In this document: positions 35,244 through 48,493 of the stretch, piece after piece
Layout: the number at the start of each line of letters is the position of its first letter
Numbering within the stretch: the stretch's first letter is position 1
Source: Halichondria panicea
Lineage: Eukaryota; Porifera; Demospongiae; Suberitida; Halichondriidae
Assembly: GCF_963675165.1 (NCBI RefSeq)
Contig: NC_087385.1
Coordinates: 966,001 to 1,030,000, forward strand
Direction: 5' to 3'
Length of the DNA: 64,000 nt
Notes under the pieces: model-generated
Told to the model about the DNA's origin: nothing
Seen by the model: the letters and a program-made list of their open reading frames with translations, nothing else
Database searches by the model: none
Program-made: the position numbers and the translations under genes

Positions 35244-37454
35244 TCAAAGCATCATCTTGCGGGGAGTGACAACAACACCTAGCCTAGGTATGTGTGGGTG
35301 GATGAATAACTTGTGCACTAGCTTGAATATACATGTATATACTACTACAACTAATAAAGAGTGGACGTGGGGACCTGGCTAACATCATACCTGCATGTAA
35401 TGTACAGTATTATAATTAAGAGTATAATAATTAGTGTGATGCACTCACTTGGACTTGTTGAGTTTGTAGAGCTGCTCAGCTTCGTGTTGCATGGTTTCCT
35501 GGAGTTGGTCCATTGTGCTCTGAGTGGAAGAACTGCCGCCCTTGTCGCCCTTGTTGGTGTGGGCTAGCGTGTTGATCTGCTGGGAGAGGTCCTGGATACG
35601 ACCCTTGATTGTCCTGCATGGGGTGGGTATGTACGTATTATTATAAGCTAGGCTATTACGCAATACGGTGAGTACTGGTAGCGTATGGAGTTATACTTAC
35701 ACAACATACACTATAATGCAATACAATGGATACATGTACAGTACGAGTACTCGACAACCACAGCACATACAACATTCCCACAGTGGACACAATACTAACA
35801 CATTATACATTGTACATCGTAGCACAGTTGGGGTCTGAGTTAAATGGCATACTGGTACAGTATGTCAAGGCTGTCTTCTCGTTCTAGTAGACCTTCTAAT
35901 TTGCAACACTCTCCACTGCATGCAGTACGTATAATAGTAACAACACCACATACAGACCACTACCCCGGGCCTACCCAGGCCAAACAAGAATCACTACCCA
36001 GACCACTACCCCGGGCCTACCCAGGCCAAACAAGAATCACTACCCAGACCACTACCCCGGGCCTACCCAGGCCAAACAAGAATCACTACCCAGACCACTA
36101 CCCCGGGCCTACCCAGGCCAAACAAGAATCACTACACAGACCACTACCCCGGGCCTACCCAGGCCAAACAAGAATCACTACCCAGACCACTACCCCGGGC
36201 CTACCCAGGCCAAACAAGAATCACTACCCAGACCACTACTCCGGGCCTATACCCAGGCCAAACAAGAATCACTACCCAGACCACTACTCCGGCCAAAAAG
36301 AATCACTACTCAGACCACTACCCCAGGCCTACCGCAACACATACAACAATCCTTCACCTCATCCGACTGTAGATTTCCTCGTCTTCCTCGTACGTCTTGC
36401 GTATCTCCACATGCACTACCAGAGCACTCTTTTCCAGCTCTTCGTTGAAGGCATTCTTAAGAGGAACAGAGCTGAATCCTGTCTTGAGGCACGACACAGG
36501 GAACACGGCCTGACCAATGAAATTAGGGTCCCCGAAAACATCCTCGTCTTGGGCACAAAATCGGATGAGGGCAAGGTCAGGGTTCACGATGTCAAACTCG
36601 CAGCCTTCGTTCCATACTGGGATGAACCCGTTCTCCTCTGAAAGGGGGGGGGGGGAGATAAAGGTAGGCTCCTTTGAATTAAATTGCTATACGTGTATAT
36701 AAACACACCTGTACACTGTACATGAGACTCTTGACTATGGTTTGTGATCATTGTTATAATACATACAATGTGCACTTGTAGGAGCCTGCTCAGGCAATGA
36801 CTACCCATCCTATGATAGGGTATCTAGTCTTGAAAACTAGGAGTGGTATTCAGTGATGTGCACCCCAGAATTGCTATAAAGGGGTGGCTATATATTTAAT
36901 CTCAATTCAACAGTTACCTCTTTTGTAGCTTAACATACATGTATGTGGTAAACTAGGCCTACGAGGGTGGTTACTTTTGTCTTGAGGTGGTCAGTACCTC
37001 CTCCACACCACCAACCAGTGTGGGCATGCATCGGTGTTTCAAGGGTTAGCAATCCTCCACGAAAATTAGGTCCCACGAAATACTTAGCTAACGGAAGATG
37101 AGACTGAATAGTGCGAAATTTATTCAACGAAAATGCTTTTAGAGGCACATCCCTGGGTATCACTAGTATACATGTAGGTGTACTTATACTCACTGCAAGT
37201 GGATGTTCTGAACTTTGCCCAGTCAGCATCGATGCCGCACACCTCCACCTCGATGAGGGGGGAGCAGATCCCACGCCCGGGTCGGATCAGGTGACGTCCA
37301 CCAATGATCTGTATCGTGAGGGTGATGGGCGTGGCCTTCGTATGAGTGGTGGTGTCCACGGGGTTAAAGCCGGGCTCAAACATGCAGTCTGGCATGAGGA
37401 CGAAGCCACTCCCTCCATTTTGTTGGAATCGCCCGTGGTTGAGGTGCATCTGCT

Positions 37455-37493
<39 letters not shown>

Positions 37494-38611
37494 GGGGGGG
37501 GGTATTGAGTACATGCATTCATGATGCAGTGGACCACACAAGTTTAGGCTCAGATATAAATAATATACATTGTAAGCTCTCTATTGTCAGAGGAGTCAAA
37601 ATGTAGGTTTATACATTATAGCCCATGGTATTTGTCAAACAGGCCCAAAATAAGCTTTTGATTAACACATCATATGAAACGCCATCTCTCAGAAATGAAA
37701 TTAATGTGATTGGACCAACGTAACAAGTTATGGCCGTTCAAAGATGCATATAGTTATAGCCTGGGGTCTTAGCAACCACACTGTGTGTGTGTGCATCTGT
37801 GTTTGTGTGTGTAACAATAATACCAGTTTAGTTGCTGTGTACAGAATAATTCTCATGCTCTTATATAACGCTGCAGGGTTATTTACATTTTTGTGTACAT
37901 TGTGAACCAGAACACTCATAGAGACCAACTCACCTCCGGTCTGGTAGTTAAGGGCAACCATTTGACAGCCAGCATTCCACATCGGTAAGGGGTCAAGGTT
38001 CGATGACTCTAACCTCTGACCTTTCGGATACGTTCTGCTGAGTTGGCGGTTGCTATAGGAGACGAATAATCCAGCCTGTGCCTTGCTCTTGGCAATTCTA
38101 TCTAACCGAGTCTCGACAAACGAAGACATCTCGTAGAATTTAGACTGACCTGCGCCAATATCTGTAGGGGAAGAACGAGTTAAAATCACATGACTTTATA
38201 GTGCATATGTAATGTACATGTACATGTATGTCAGCAGTGATTTGCCTAGAATTTTCAAAGCAATCAATTCAGCACACAGGTTTGCCTCTTTTACAACCTG
38301 GTAATTAGGCCTAAGATATTTGTGCAAGTTGGTGTAGTACCAACCACCACCGACCAATGTGGGCACATACACATGTATTATATATCACAAAAATCACATG
38401 ACTCACTTTCCAAATTAAATGGTACAGGTCTGCAGTAGAAGACAAGGTCTGACATTTCTAGGGCTATCTTTTTTTGTCTAGCTTGTTGGTTCAAGACTTG
38501 CTGCTGCTTGAGAGTGGCTTGGGCCTGGTTCTGTAGTTTACTCTTCACCTCCTCAATCATCTGCTGCCACTCGATGATCTCGTCTAGCTTCTCGGAGGCA
38601 ACCTGTGTATG

Positions 38612-38651
<40 letters not shown>

Positions 38652-41600
38652 GGGAGGAGTGTGTGTATATGTATGTGGGGGGGGTGTGTGTGTGTAACAA
38701 GTGTCATGTACAAAATCTATGTACAGTACATACAGGCAGGCTAGTATGTGTACATACAATAACACGTACAAAAGCAACTGTTACAAATATAGAACGATAT
38801 ATGAGCAGTGTAGGGTTCATCCCCAGCACAGAGTGAGGTGTGTGTGACCACATGCACACTTGCCTCTAGTGGTCTGGAGGTACCACCTGGCTCAGGCACA
38901 GGATGGATCCTGAGGATGTAAGTGTTACTGGCTGGGTTCTTGTGGGCCTCCAACTGACAGCCTATATAAATTATAGGGAATGAACGCAGTTAGGTAGCAG
39001 GTACACATTGATTAACAATGTTAATGACCTAACAATGTTAATGACCCTATACTAGACTGCAGGAAAGGTAAAAACAACGATGTACAGTAGTGATGGGCAA
39101 TGTTAACGACCCTTTACCAAATCTTTTGCTAACAGATGTGGGTGTAACTGGTAAGTAACTTAAACCTTCTGATTACCAAGAGAGGTCTATGAAGATTCTT
39201 CTCAGACCCTAACCGATAAATAATAATGCCTCCTGGTATACTTATTAGATGTGTATACGTACCTGCAATGTCTATGGCCCCCTGCTGCAGACTGCCGAGG
39301 GCCCTGTCCTCTGTGGAGGGGTCTCCATCCTCCAACTCCTGGACATAGTTGGCAGGGAACCACTTTCCCTTCTTACGCCCATAGTCTCCCTTCCACCAGC
39401 CACCCTGTACACAGGGGGGGGGGGGAGTCAGTGAAATATAAGGGTTAGGGTTAAAGTAACATGGAGTCAGTGAAATATTAAGATGAGGAGCATGCTTGCA
39501 AAGCCAAGGCAGAAACAAACCTGTCTACAGTAGTCACCCCTAGGGAAAACCAACAGTGACTGTAATACAAGAGATGGGCCTACATTGTATTTCCCATTCT
39601 ACAGCCAATTTTACTACCACTTTAATGCCCAAACCATTTCCTAACACAGGTCCAAACACATGCTATGAAGGTGACCACAACAGCCTCAATGTTCATATAT
39701 ACACACCTCGTGTTTGACCACATTGGTGATGATGGCCTCTCTACAGAAGGTGAGCTCATCTGGCCTCCTCTGAGTGTAGTCATAGAGAGCCCTCACTGTG
39801 CACGGCTTCTGCTGGTTCTCGTCTTGCAGGGAGCAATAGACTGGGTGATAGTAGATGGAGCCTTCGTCAGGGTCCTGGGACGGGGGGGGGGGACGGGGGG
39901 GGGGGGGAGGGTCATCACATAACATTTTACTGCCTCACCAGATACATTATATATAAAAAATGAAAGAAAATAATACGGTATAAGTTTGTATGGATTCCAG
40001 CAACATTATTTGCCTGTTCAGGCAATACAGGTGTAACTACATGTGTAAAAGAAAGGGGGAAAGAGTGGGGGATAGTGCACATAGAGTGGGGGATAGTGGG
40101 AAAGAGTGGGGGATAGTGCACATAGAGTGGGGGATAGTGGGAAAGAGTGGGGGATAGTGCACATGTACACGTATATAATATACAAAGAGCTGATACACAG
40201 AAGGGCACATCCACTCACGTCTCCAATGCTCTTGAGGACCTCATCATTGATGGCGTATTTTAGCTTCATTCGACGATAAAGCGGGTTGGTCTCGTAATAC
40301 TGGACCAGCTCTGTCAGACTGTCAAATTGGGCGGAGCCTATCATGTAGTTACCGTTCTCGACCACGATACGACAGTGACGAACTTTGCCCTCCGCTCTGT
40401 GTGACGGCAAATAATAATAATTACACACTCCATTTACACACGAGCAAATAAGGAAGTAAGAAATTATGCACTTGCAATAACAAGCAACACAGTGAAACCA
40501 GTCTCTATTGTGGTCACCCTTATTGAGCAGGCTACAGCCAGATTAATGGACCCCAAAGCCTTTGTGTTTGTATCTCACCTCCCCCACTGTGGCTGTGCTA
40601 GTACATGTACATGTACAGCAGTGTCTATACAGTAAGTGTGACAATGCTAGGGTTTAGAGGGGGTAGGGGGCAAAGGGGGAATATGCCCCCCCCTTTTGGA
40701 TTCGGCTTGTCTCTCTTGGAATTGTAGAGTCAAGTATGGTATCAGCTACTGTACATGTGTATATATACAGGCTGTACACACTTTATACCATAGGCCCCAA
40801 CTACATGTACATGTACATGACATTCCCTCACCTGAAGGATATAGAGTAGGTCATCTGACTGCTCCCTCCCTTGGCCACTTGCTTGTTCATCTCACTGCTG
40901 GGACGAATAAGGAACGCTCCATCCATCCTCACTCTCTTCAACATGTCCTCTGCATTGTGCCGGGAGAGGCTCTCGTGGAACCAGGGCTTCCCCAGGTGAC
41001 TGTTCTGTTGGGGCACTGGATGACTCAAGATCTGCTCAAACAGTGGACTCTTGAGAGGGTTCGACTGTGTGGGTGTGTGTGTGTCATGTGCAAAGGTATT
41101 AAAATTAAGAAACAAGTTACTGTAGCTACATTTGCATGCGAAAGGAAGTTGTGTGCTTCTATGCTTATAGGGTACAGGGTTTAATAATTATGTAGATAGA
41201 TGCAGTGTACCGCCCACTCACTCTGTAGTGCTCTATGAGGTCAAAGATGGAGTCAAAGCAGACGTTCTCAATGAGGTAGTACTTGGTACGCCCACCCTCT
41301 GCCTTGGTGTGGATACGACAGTGGTTGTACTTCTGATCACGTCTATACAGGAACAGAACAACATCAATCTCATGTGACAGTGTAATGCAAGAAGACAACA
41401 AATACCAAAATATAGTGTGGGTTTTTGCTTTATGTACATGTAGCTACAAAATTTGCCTAATTTAGAACATTGGTTCCTCCAAAAATTCGCATAACCAAAG
41501 AGACAATAAAACTTTCAGACCTTTCGATCTTCCAAAAATTTCAGGATCCTTGTCAAGCGGTTGACAGGGAGCCTGAGCCAATCCTATTACAACTTTTCAC

Positions 41601-44600
41601 ATAAATAAACCTGATTAAAGTGCCGCCTTTTATAGGCCAAGTGTGTTACACTATATTGTGGTTATATAGGAATTACAATGAATATCGTTATAATTATTAT
41701 CAGTGGAATGTCAGCCATGATGAAAGGCCAACCGGGGTATAGAACGATATAAAGACCACGGGCACCCAGGTCCCAAATAAACAGTTTGTGTGTACAAAAC
41801 AATCCCTCAACAAAGGCCACCTCTGTATAAGGACAAAAACCTTGTTCCCCAAAGGTGTTCAGGTATCAAGGGTTCCACAGTATGTGTTTGAGAAAGCACT
41901 GGGCCCCAAGGCCCCCCCTCCACTCACGCAAATGAAAAAGCATTGTTTGTACCCCAAGGCCCCCCTCAAGCAAATGAGAAAGCACTGGACCCCAAGGCCC
42001 TAACTCACGCAAATGAGAGAGAATAGTCTCCAGTAAACGTTGCACTCTCTCTCACGAGGAAGGACCCGTTGACGCTCTGATAGTCGGCTAGCAACCGCTC
42101 TGCGTCTGGACGTCCACTGGCCAATTTCCCGTGGAACCATTTCTCTTTCAAATGAAGCTCCGTCGAAGGGACCTGTGTGGATCACATGACTATCACATGA
42201 CACCCTTGTGCAACTGGCCTAAAATTAACAATTCTCACAAAAACATTTTTACAGTGTGAAAAAATTGCTAGGATTGGCCGGGGAAAGCATCAAAAAGTAT
42301 CAGTACATTATTTTGTGCAAGCCTAAAATTAATGAAATCAACCACAAAATTAATAAAAAATTAAAAAAATCAACCACAAAGTGTACATGTACGTATGACA
42401 TGCAGCAAATGTACACGGAGATCAAGACACTGAAAACATAATTGAGAGATTAGCGCTTAATCACAATCAAGGCGATAGTACAAGTTTCAATGTCACATGA
42501 TTACGAGTTCATGTACTATCATGTCACATGACCTACCTCTGTCTCGTCTTCCTTCTCTGGCTCCTCCTCTTTCTCTTGTTGTTCGGTAAAGAACAGCTTC
42601 TCATTGGTCAGCACAAAGTAATGGCGGGCCCATATCTGGAGGTAGGAGAAAGTAGGGGCAATTAACTTAATTTCAAAGTGTGTTTGCATTTCAGAGAAAA
42701 AAACACTATTTTAAACTTTTGACTTCATTGTGAGAAATGGATTTAACCCTGAAAGCAATCAGTGATCCTTTAAGTCAACCGTGACGTGATATAACTAATT
42801 AATGTACATGTGCACGCACACCTATCAGCTACTGAATAAACATGCTTTGTATTGAGGCTAAACCCATAAAACACTTATTCTACAAGAACATACCATGGTT
42901 ATACGTACACCCCATTTTTTTGAAGCTACATATAACTTTGAGGGTCCATAACTTGCGTTAGGATCGTCTGAATCAAAGCTAAAAGATGCACCTACTTGTA
43001 ATAGCTACACTAATTATGCTGTGCTTGGACCAGCGATAACATTATACACACACACACCTTGACAATGGGGTCCTGCATGAGTAGGTAGCCATTCTTGACA
43101 CTCTCAGAGATATCCAGAATGAAAGAAGCCAGTTCATTGCTATCTGTTGGCTCCGGGATGTTAGCGGTGGGTGTGGGGGGTCCCTCTAGTATGATCTGAC
43201 CATCCTCCGTGGGTGTGAGCTTCTTGTGTTTGATGATGATCTTCCTTTTGAGTTGGTTGGGGGTGGGGAGGATAGTGAGGTTGGGGTCAATCGACTTTGT
43301 CAGAAGGAGGTCTGCGTGACGGTGTGTGTGTGGGGGGTAGTGTTGTGTGTGGGTGTGTGGGGGGGGTAATGTGTGTGTGTGTGTGTGTGTGTGTGTATGA
43401 AAATGCAAGTCATACGTGTTGGCATTTTAGTTAGCAAGAGAAAACAGTTTTGTGCCTTTTTACAGTGTTTACTGTAAAGACAATTGATTGACTATAAAAA
43501 CAGTTGGTACAGTGAACATGTACTCCTACATGAGTAAAACTACGCCTAATTATGTAACAGCAAGATTCGTTCACAGTTTGCAGATATTAAGTTTTCTCCA
43601 AAATTGATGTACAGCATGTACAAAGTACATAATGTACATGTACATGTTGATAAAGGTACAAGTACTCCCTCTCCCTCCCCTGTACCTCCGAATACTTCGA
43701 CGAACTGCTGAGCCATGACTTGCTGCTGGGGGATGTCACAGTGCTGCTCTATAGAGAGGATGAGTGGATAGTCGGACGCTGTGAAAGCATGTTCCTTGAT
43801 GGTCTTGATGACATCAATGAATCGGATCTTGGACGTAAGCGTGTGACCGTGATAGATGATTGGCTGGTTGTCGCTGCCGTCCCAGCAATCCACTGTGTGT
43901 GTTTTTGTGTGTGTGTGTGTGTGTGTGTTAAGCCGGAGTACTGTACATGCATCTAGTAATGGTATCATTTACAAGTCTGCATGTGTTTATACAGTGAAGC
44001 AGTTGCCATCATACAAACAGTGCAAGCGTCATATCTACACCACCATGCATACACATGTACGTTGTATACATGTAATAGGCTATCATCTATCAAAACAAGA
44101 GCAAATATGGACTGCATGTCGGTCTGTTGTTGTTTGGCATGATCCTACTATGAATACTACCAGGACCCATGCACAACTCACACTCTATACACCTGCACCC
44201 AGTGAGCAGGACCTTGGCGTAGGCCTCCACTGAGGACTCACTCGAGTACTGGTTGCCAGTTAGGTATCTGCACGTGTGGAGATAGGGTGTGTGATGTGGG
44301 GACATAAGGGTGTGTGGTGTGGAGATATACATGTAGGGGTGTGTGGTGTGGGGATATACATGTAGGGGTGTGTGGTGTGGGGATATACATGTAGGGGTGT
44401 GTGGTGTGGGGATATACATGTAGGGGTGTGTGGTGTGGGGATATACATGTAGGGGTGTGTGGTGTGGGGATATACATGTAGGGGTGTGTGGTGTGGGGAT
44501 ATACATGTAGGGGTGTGTGGTGTGGGGATATACATGTAGGGGTGGGTGGTGTGGGGACATACATTGGTATGTGGTGTGGGGATATACATGTAGGGGTGTG

Positions 44601-47353
44601 TGGTGTGGGGATATACATGTAGGGGTGTGTGGTGTGGGGATATACATGTAGGGGTGTGTGGTGTGGGGATATACATGTAGGGGTGGGTGGTGTGGGGATA
44701 TACATGTAGGGGTGTGTGGTGTGGGGATATACATGTAGGGGTGGGTGGTGTGGGGACATACATGTAGGGGTGGGTGGTGTGGGGACATAAGGGTGTGTGG
44801 TGTGGGGATATACATGTAGGGGTGTGTGGTGTTGGGAGGGCAAGTGCTTTTACATGTACATAAAGGAGTTAATGTACATTATATACTACTGCAGGTTGAC
44901 TAAAATACTGTATTATTACTATTTGCTATTTAATACTAATTCAGGGATGTGCCCACACTGGTCGGTAGTTGGGGCAACCATAACAACCACTTAATTAGGC
45001 CTAGTTTACTATGTATATAAAAGAGGCAAATTTGTGATTGAAATAGCCACTACCTGGATATTCTGGGCACATTACTATTCGTTGTGGTGTGTGTGATGTG
45101 TGAGTGTGTGGGCGTACGTGTTGTGGGAGGAGGCTATCCAGTAGTGGTTGAGGGGGCGGTCCATGTCCTGGTACACAGTGGCACACTTGTCCATGAAGAG
45201 CGAGTTCTTCTTGGAGAACAGAAAGTTAATAAACTGGAGGGGAAGAAACATCAACACAGGTAAGTGGTAGGAGTACTAATAAAAAATTGGAGCCTAGAAA
45301 ACGTTCTGGGGAAAAGCACCAAAAACAAGTGATAGGGGCTTACATGTAGAGTGCATGTCAATGCCCATAATCTCTATAGAGACCTCTACAACAACGGATA
45401 CTACACATGCACTGTACCTTCACACACAAACCAACAGCTCCTACACTGTACATGTTGCATGTACATGTAATCTATGCTTATAGACACCAATGAACGGCCA
45501 TGCATGACACCCACTGTACCTCTGGCAGTGTGAGGGAGGGTTGCCGGGGGTCCTTGAAGCGAGGTGGTTTGACAAAGTCCTTGAAGAGGTTGGCCACGAA
45601 GGCAGGGTCATCACCTCGAGTGTCCTTCTGCGCCTCTCTGAGGAAGGCCTGCAGCTCTTTGAATGTTAGGTTTTGTTTGTCCATGCAATAGGGGAAGAAC
45701 TTCTCTCCAATCTGTGTGTGTGGGTGTGTGTGTGTGTGGGTGTGTGTGTGTGTGTGGGGGGGGGGTTAGCATTAATTTGTAGTATTTAGCTATAGCTGTG
45801 TACACACTGGCTTCAAAATCCCTTTCTAGCTTTATATACTGTATAATATTATAGAAGTTGATCGCAAAACACACTTCACAGAGTTGTATAGGCTTACCCA
45901 CCTTCTATATATATATATATTTACACTTCAAAATATGCCCCTTAATATCAGGCTATCAGGTAACAGACTACACACTGTCACAGTGGCGTACATACAGCAT
46001 ACAGAAAGTGTGGGGAGATAATTAAATAAACGTACACTCTTGACGTAGACGAGGGAGTCATACATTCTGAAGAAGTCCTCAATAGACAAGAAGCCAGACC
46101 GACTGTAATCAAAGTCCTGAGAGCAGAAATTGAGAGTGAAAATACACTCTGTTATCAGGCACTTGAGGAGAGGTTACTATGTACACATCTGCTGACAGAC
46201 ATTGCATGAGGCATACACACGTACACCACCTTTGACATGGTCTGTTAGGGACACCTGCACTTTGTGTATTTACAAGACAGTTGTATAAACGTTCAACAGA
46301 AAACGAAACAGCTCAAAGATTACACATGTGCCTGGCTGCATGGTCAGAGGGGTCAGTGAGTGAAACAAGGTCTCTTTCAGTTTATACACTAACTGTAAAC
46401 ACAGTACCAAAGCCAACTACTGTGGTAGGAAAAGAATGAACTATTGATAGTTAGTTGCATTTCTAGACCTAGGTTAAGGACACATACTTGTAAGGCTGCA
46501 CTCACTGTGATCATAAATGGGCTGGCATGTGCTGGTACATGCGTACAGTACTACTGCAGTATCGCCATATGGCAACATGTCAATCGTAACTAATATACAT
46601 GTATAATTATAATATGGTTAACTGTCAAAGCCCTAGGGGGTTCGAGTTAGAGTGAGTGAATCACGCCACCCAGTATTCACTGCCACTCACTGTGAAGATG
46701 GCCCTGGCACGATTGAGGAGGTTCTTGTTGTTGATCTTAGCCAGAAACTTCCGCAGGTCGCTAGATGTGATGCTGTGTGTGTGTGTGTGTGGGTGGGTGT
46801 GTGAGGGGGAGGTGGTGTGAATGAACATGGTGTGTATCAATCTGCACATGAGGACTTGAGGACTTATACATATAAGGCTATAGTATTAATAGCAAATATC
46901 AAGAAACCAATGCATGTGACACTTAGTAAATTTTCCGGTACTTGTAAATGTTACAGGCCTTATGTAATATAATTGTGTAAGACACTCACCCTCCAGTGCT
47001 GTTTGTGTCCAGCATCTTGAACTCTCTGTTCAACCATCTGCAATATCGGGGAGTACATGTATGGTTGCATCTACATGTATATACAATATCTAATATACTA
47101 TGGGAAACAGGGCAGCTTGAAAATGCTAGATCACTTTGAGAAGTGTATGTATGAGCAAATTACTGTGTTAAGTGATGTTACATGCACGGTACATATTTAA
47201 GTGTTTGGGTATTTGCTGTTAGGGCACACAGTTAATTATCTGTGTGTACATAATTAGAATGGCTGTTTTAATCTAAATTGGCCAGTGTCTAATTGGACTG
47301 ATACACTGCACATTCTTAAAGAGGAATCTTTAGCCTACAAGCAGTATACACAA

Positions 47354-47392
<39 letters not shown>

Positions 47393-48166
47393 CACATGCA
47401 TATACACCTATGAGTGATGAGCCCGGAGCTGAAGTTGTTTGGATGTGTCACATGACGTAGTGCCTTCACCCACGCATCACTCTCTTCACGGCTCAGTGCT
47501 GTGTGTGCGGTGGGTGTGAAAATTTAATGACAAGCTGTACAAAGTGAACATTATTATAATATAAACAAACAATTTTAGGGGGAGATTTTGGCTTCAATGC
47601 GTACATTTATGGAGCTGTATAGTTCTAGCTAACCCCCTCACCTGCTACACTCAACGTTTTCAGTCTGAACTCATTCCCATAGTAGACAATGAAACAGAAA
47701 TTGTCAATCATCCTCAGCCCAACTTGCTGCTTCTCAAAATCCTTTGAGTCCGTTCCCTCTCGCACCATCCGAATCTCTCGAATATCAACTGCATAAATTG
47801 AGAAGGGGAAAACCCAACTTATATACATGTACGTTTTACACACAGATAAATAAATGTAGAGGTACAAAACCATATACAAGCAACGTACAAGCCAACTACA
47901 AGCTCTCGTACGAAAACAAACAAAACCACATGCATTTTAAACGAACTTTTCTCCTCAGATACTGAAAGAACACCGCGTGTCATAGGAAACTGTAGTATCT
48001 CAAATGTGTCTGTCTTCAGGCAGAAAATTCTTTTCTCTGGTCTATTCCCTCTCTTCTTGAAGAAACGTATGAGCACTGTTCCTTGGTCCAGAGCAGTCAG
48101 AATGTTGGGGATATCTGCTGTTTCACCAAAAGCTGGCTTTGCAACTGACGAGCTTGTCGACGCCAT
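35244..48166 (-). CDS. PLCG: Phospholipase C gamma
   Basis: Twenty-five exons joined in frame: 48166-47974, 47788-47642, 47498-47408, 47037-46990, 46772-46691, 46116-46036, 45711-45520, 45233-45118, 44267-44182, 43892-43686, 43311-43058, 42635-42537, 42172-42009, 41342-41222, 41064-40832, 40396-40219, 39874-39707, 39404-39263, 38961-38864, 38602-38407, 38161-37934, 37457-37194, 36637-36358, 35613-35449, 35283-35244; 1290 codons. The order is PH (1-145), EF-hands (145-280), catalytic X box (280-500), split PH, nSH2 (FLVRES), cSH2 (FLIRPS), SH3 ([15 protein letters not shown]), second PH half, Y box, C2 and a helical tail. Both catalytic His motifs, ASSHNTY and IYHGHTLT, are intact. A tyrosine cluster (SIYYHPVYC) lies between cSH2 and SH3, where the activating phosphosite of PLC-gamma is found. 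It cleaves PIP2 to IP3 and diacylglycerol after tyrosine-kinase recruitment. The last exon's acceptor is the least certain junction. Confidence 0.96.
35953..36327. repeat. 46-bp minisatellite in a PLC-gamma intron
   Basis: About eight units of CAGACCACTACCCCGGG... type with CCTACCCAGGCCAAAC and AAGAATCACTACC blocks, period 46 bp (first GACCAC at 35955, next at 36001). The right end degenerates. It lies in the intron between the C2-encoding exon and the helical tail exon. The long plus-strand frame through it is a by-product of the repeat. Confidence 0.9.
37034..37155. mobile_element. MITE relic in a PLC-gamma intron
   Basis: GGGTTAGCAATCCT, CACGAAAATTA and GCTTTTAGAGGC match the interior of the MITE at 49624-49849 in the same order. 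The CCGTATA termini are missing or decayed, so this is an old partial copy. Confidence 0.6.
40040..40165. repeat. Short tandem repeat in a PLC-gamma intron
   Basis: Units of GAGTGGGGGATAGTG joined by GGAAA or CACATA, about six copies in alternating order. No function seen. Confidence 0.8.
44280..44830. repeat. 29-bp minisatellite in a PLC-gamma intron
   Basis: About nineteen units built of ATACATGTAGGGGTG and TGTGGTGTGGGG, period 29 bp. It lies between the exons coding SSHNTY and [10 protein letters not shown]. Because 29 is not a multiple of three, all three frames cycle and produce long His/Thr/Pro pseudo-frames on the minus strand. There are no spacers, so it is not a CRISPR array. Confidence 0.92.
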
Positions 48167-48493
48167 TGTCCACCACCACCTCTCTCTAACTAGACGGGCG
48201 TGGCCTACTCTCTCTGCCTCTGGGCCTGGGTCCCTTGTGTCTCCTCAAGTAGTACAGCAGCCAGCCTAAAAATTAATACTCTAGCTTGCTTGCTTGAGTG
48301 ACAAAGTTCACTTGTGTGTATTGGCATAATGAATACCATTACAAAACATCACGTGCCAGTAGTTACTAGCGGTTAGTGTTTGTTATTCCGACGACGTTTA
48401 CTTGCCAAAATACTGCAACGATCTTTGCCCTGTTCTCAATTTATTACCTCGCGCATGCGCAATAGAGGCCTTTCTCCTCGTGGTCGTATCAAA
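48167..48493. promoter_or_regulatory. Divergent PLC-gamma / eL14 promoter with NRF1-type site
   Basis: CGCGCATGCGCA at 48450-48461 is a full match to the NRF1 palindrome (YGCGCATGCGCR). A pyrimidine-rich stretch (CCTTTCTCCTC, about 48469-48479) just before the eL14 start resembles a TOP-like element of ribosomal protein genes. Motifs are seen; usage is inferred. Confidence 0.5.

Noticed and set aside
35844-36641. 265-codon plus-strand frame
   Set aside because: Made by the 46-bp minisatellite and antisense to the C2 exon of PLC-gamma.
44280-44830. CRISPR-like array
   Set aside because: Units are contiguous without unique spacers, inside an intron of an animal gene.
44090-44843. Minus-strand frames of over 200 codons rich in His, Thr and Pro
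   Set aside because: They are the 29-bp minisatellite read in all three frames. The real PLC-gamma exon lies at its edge (44267-44182).
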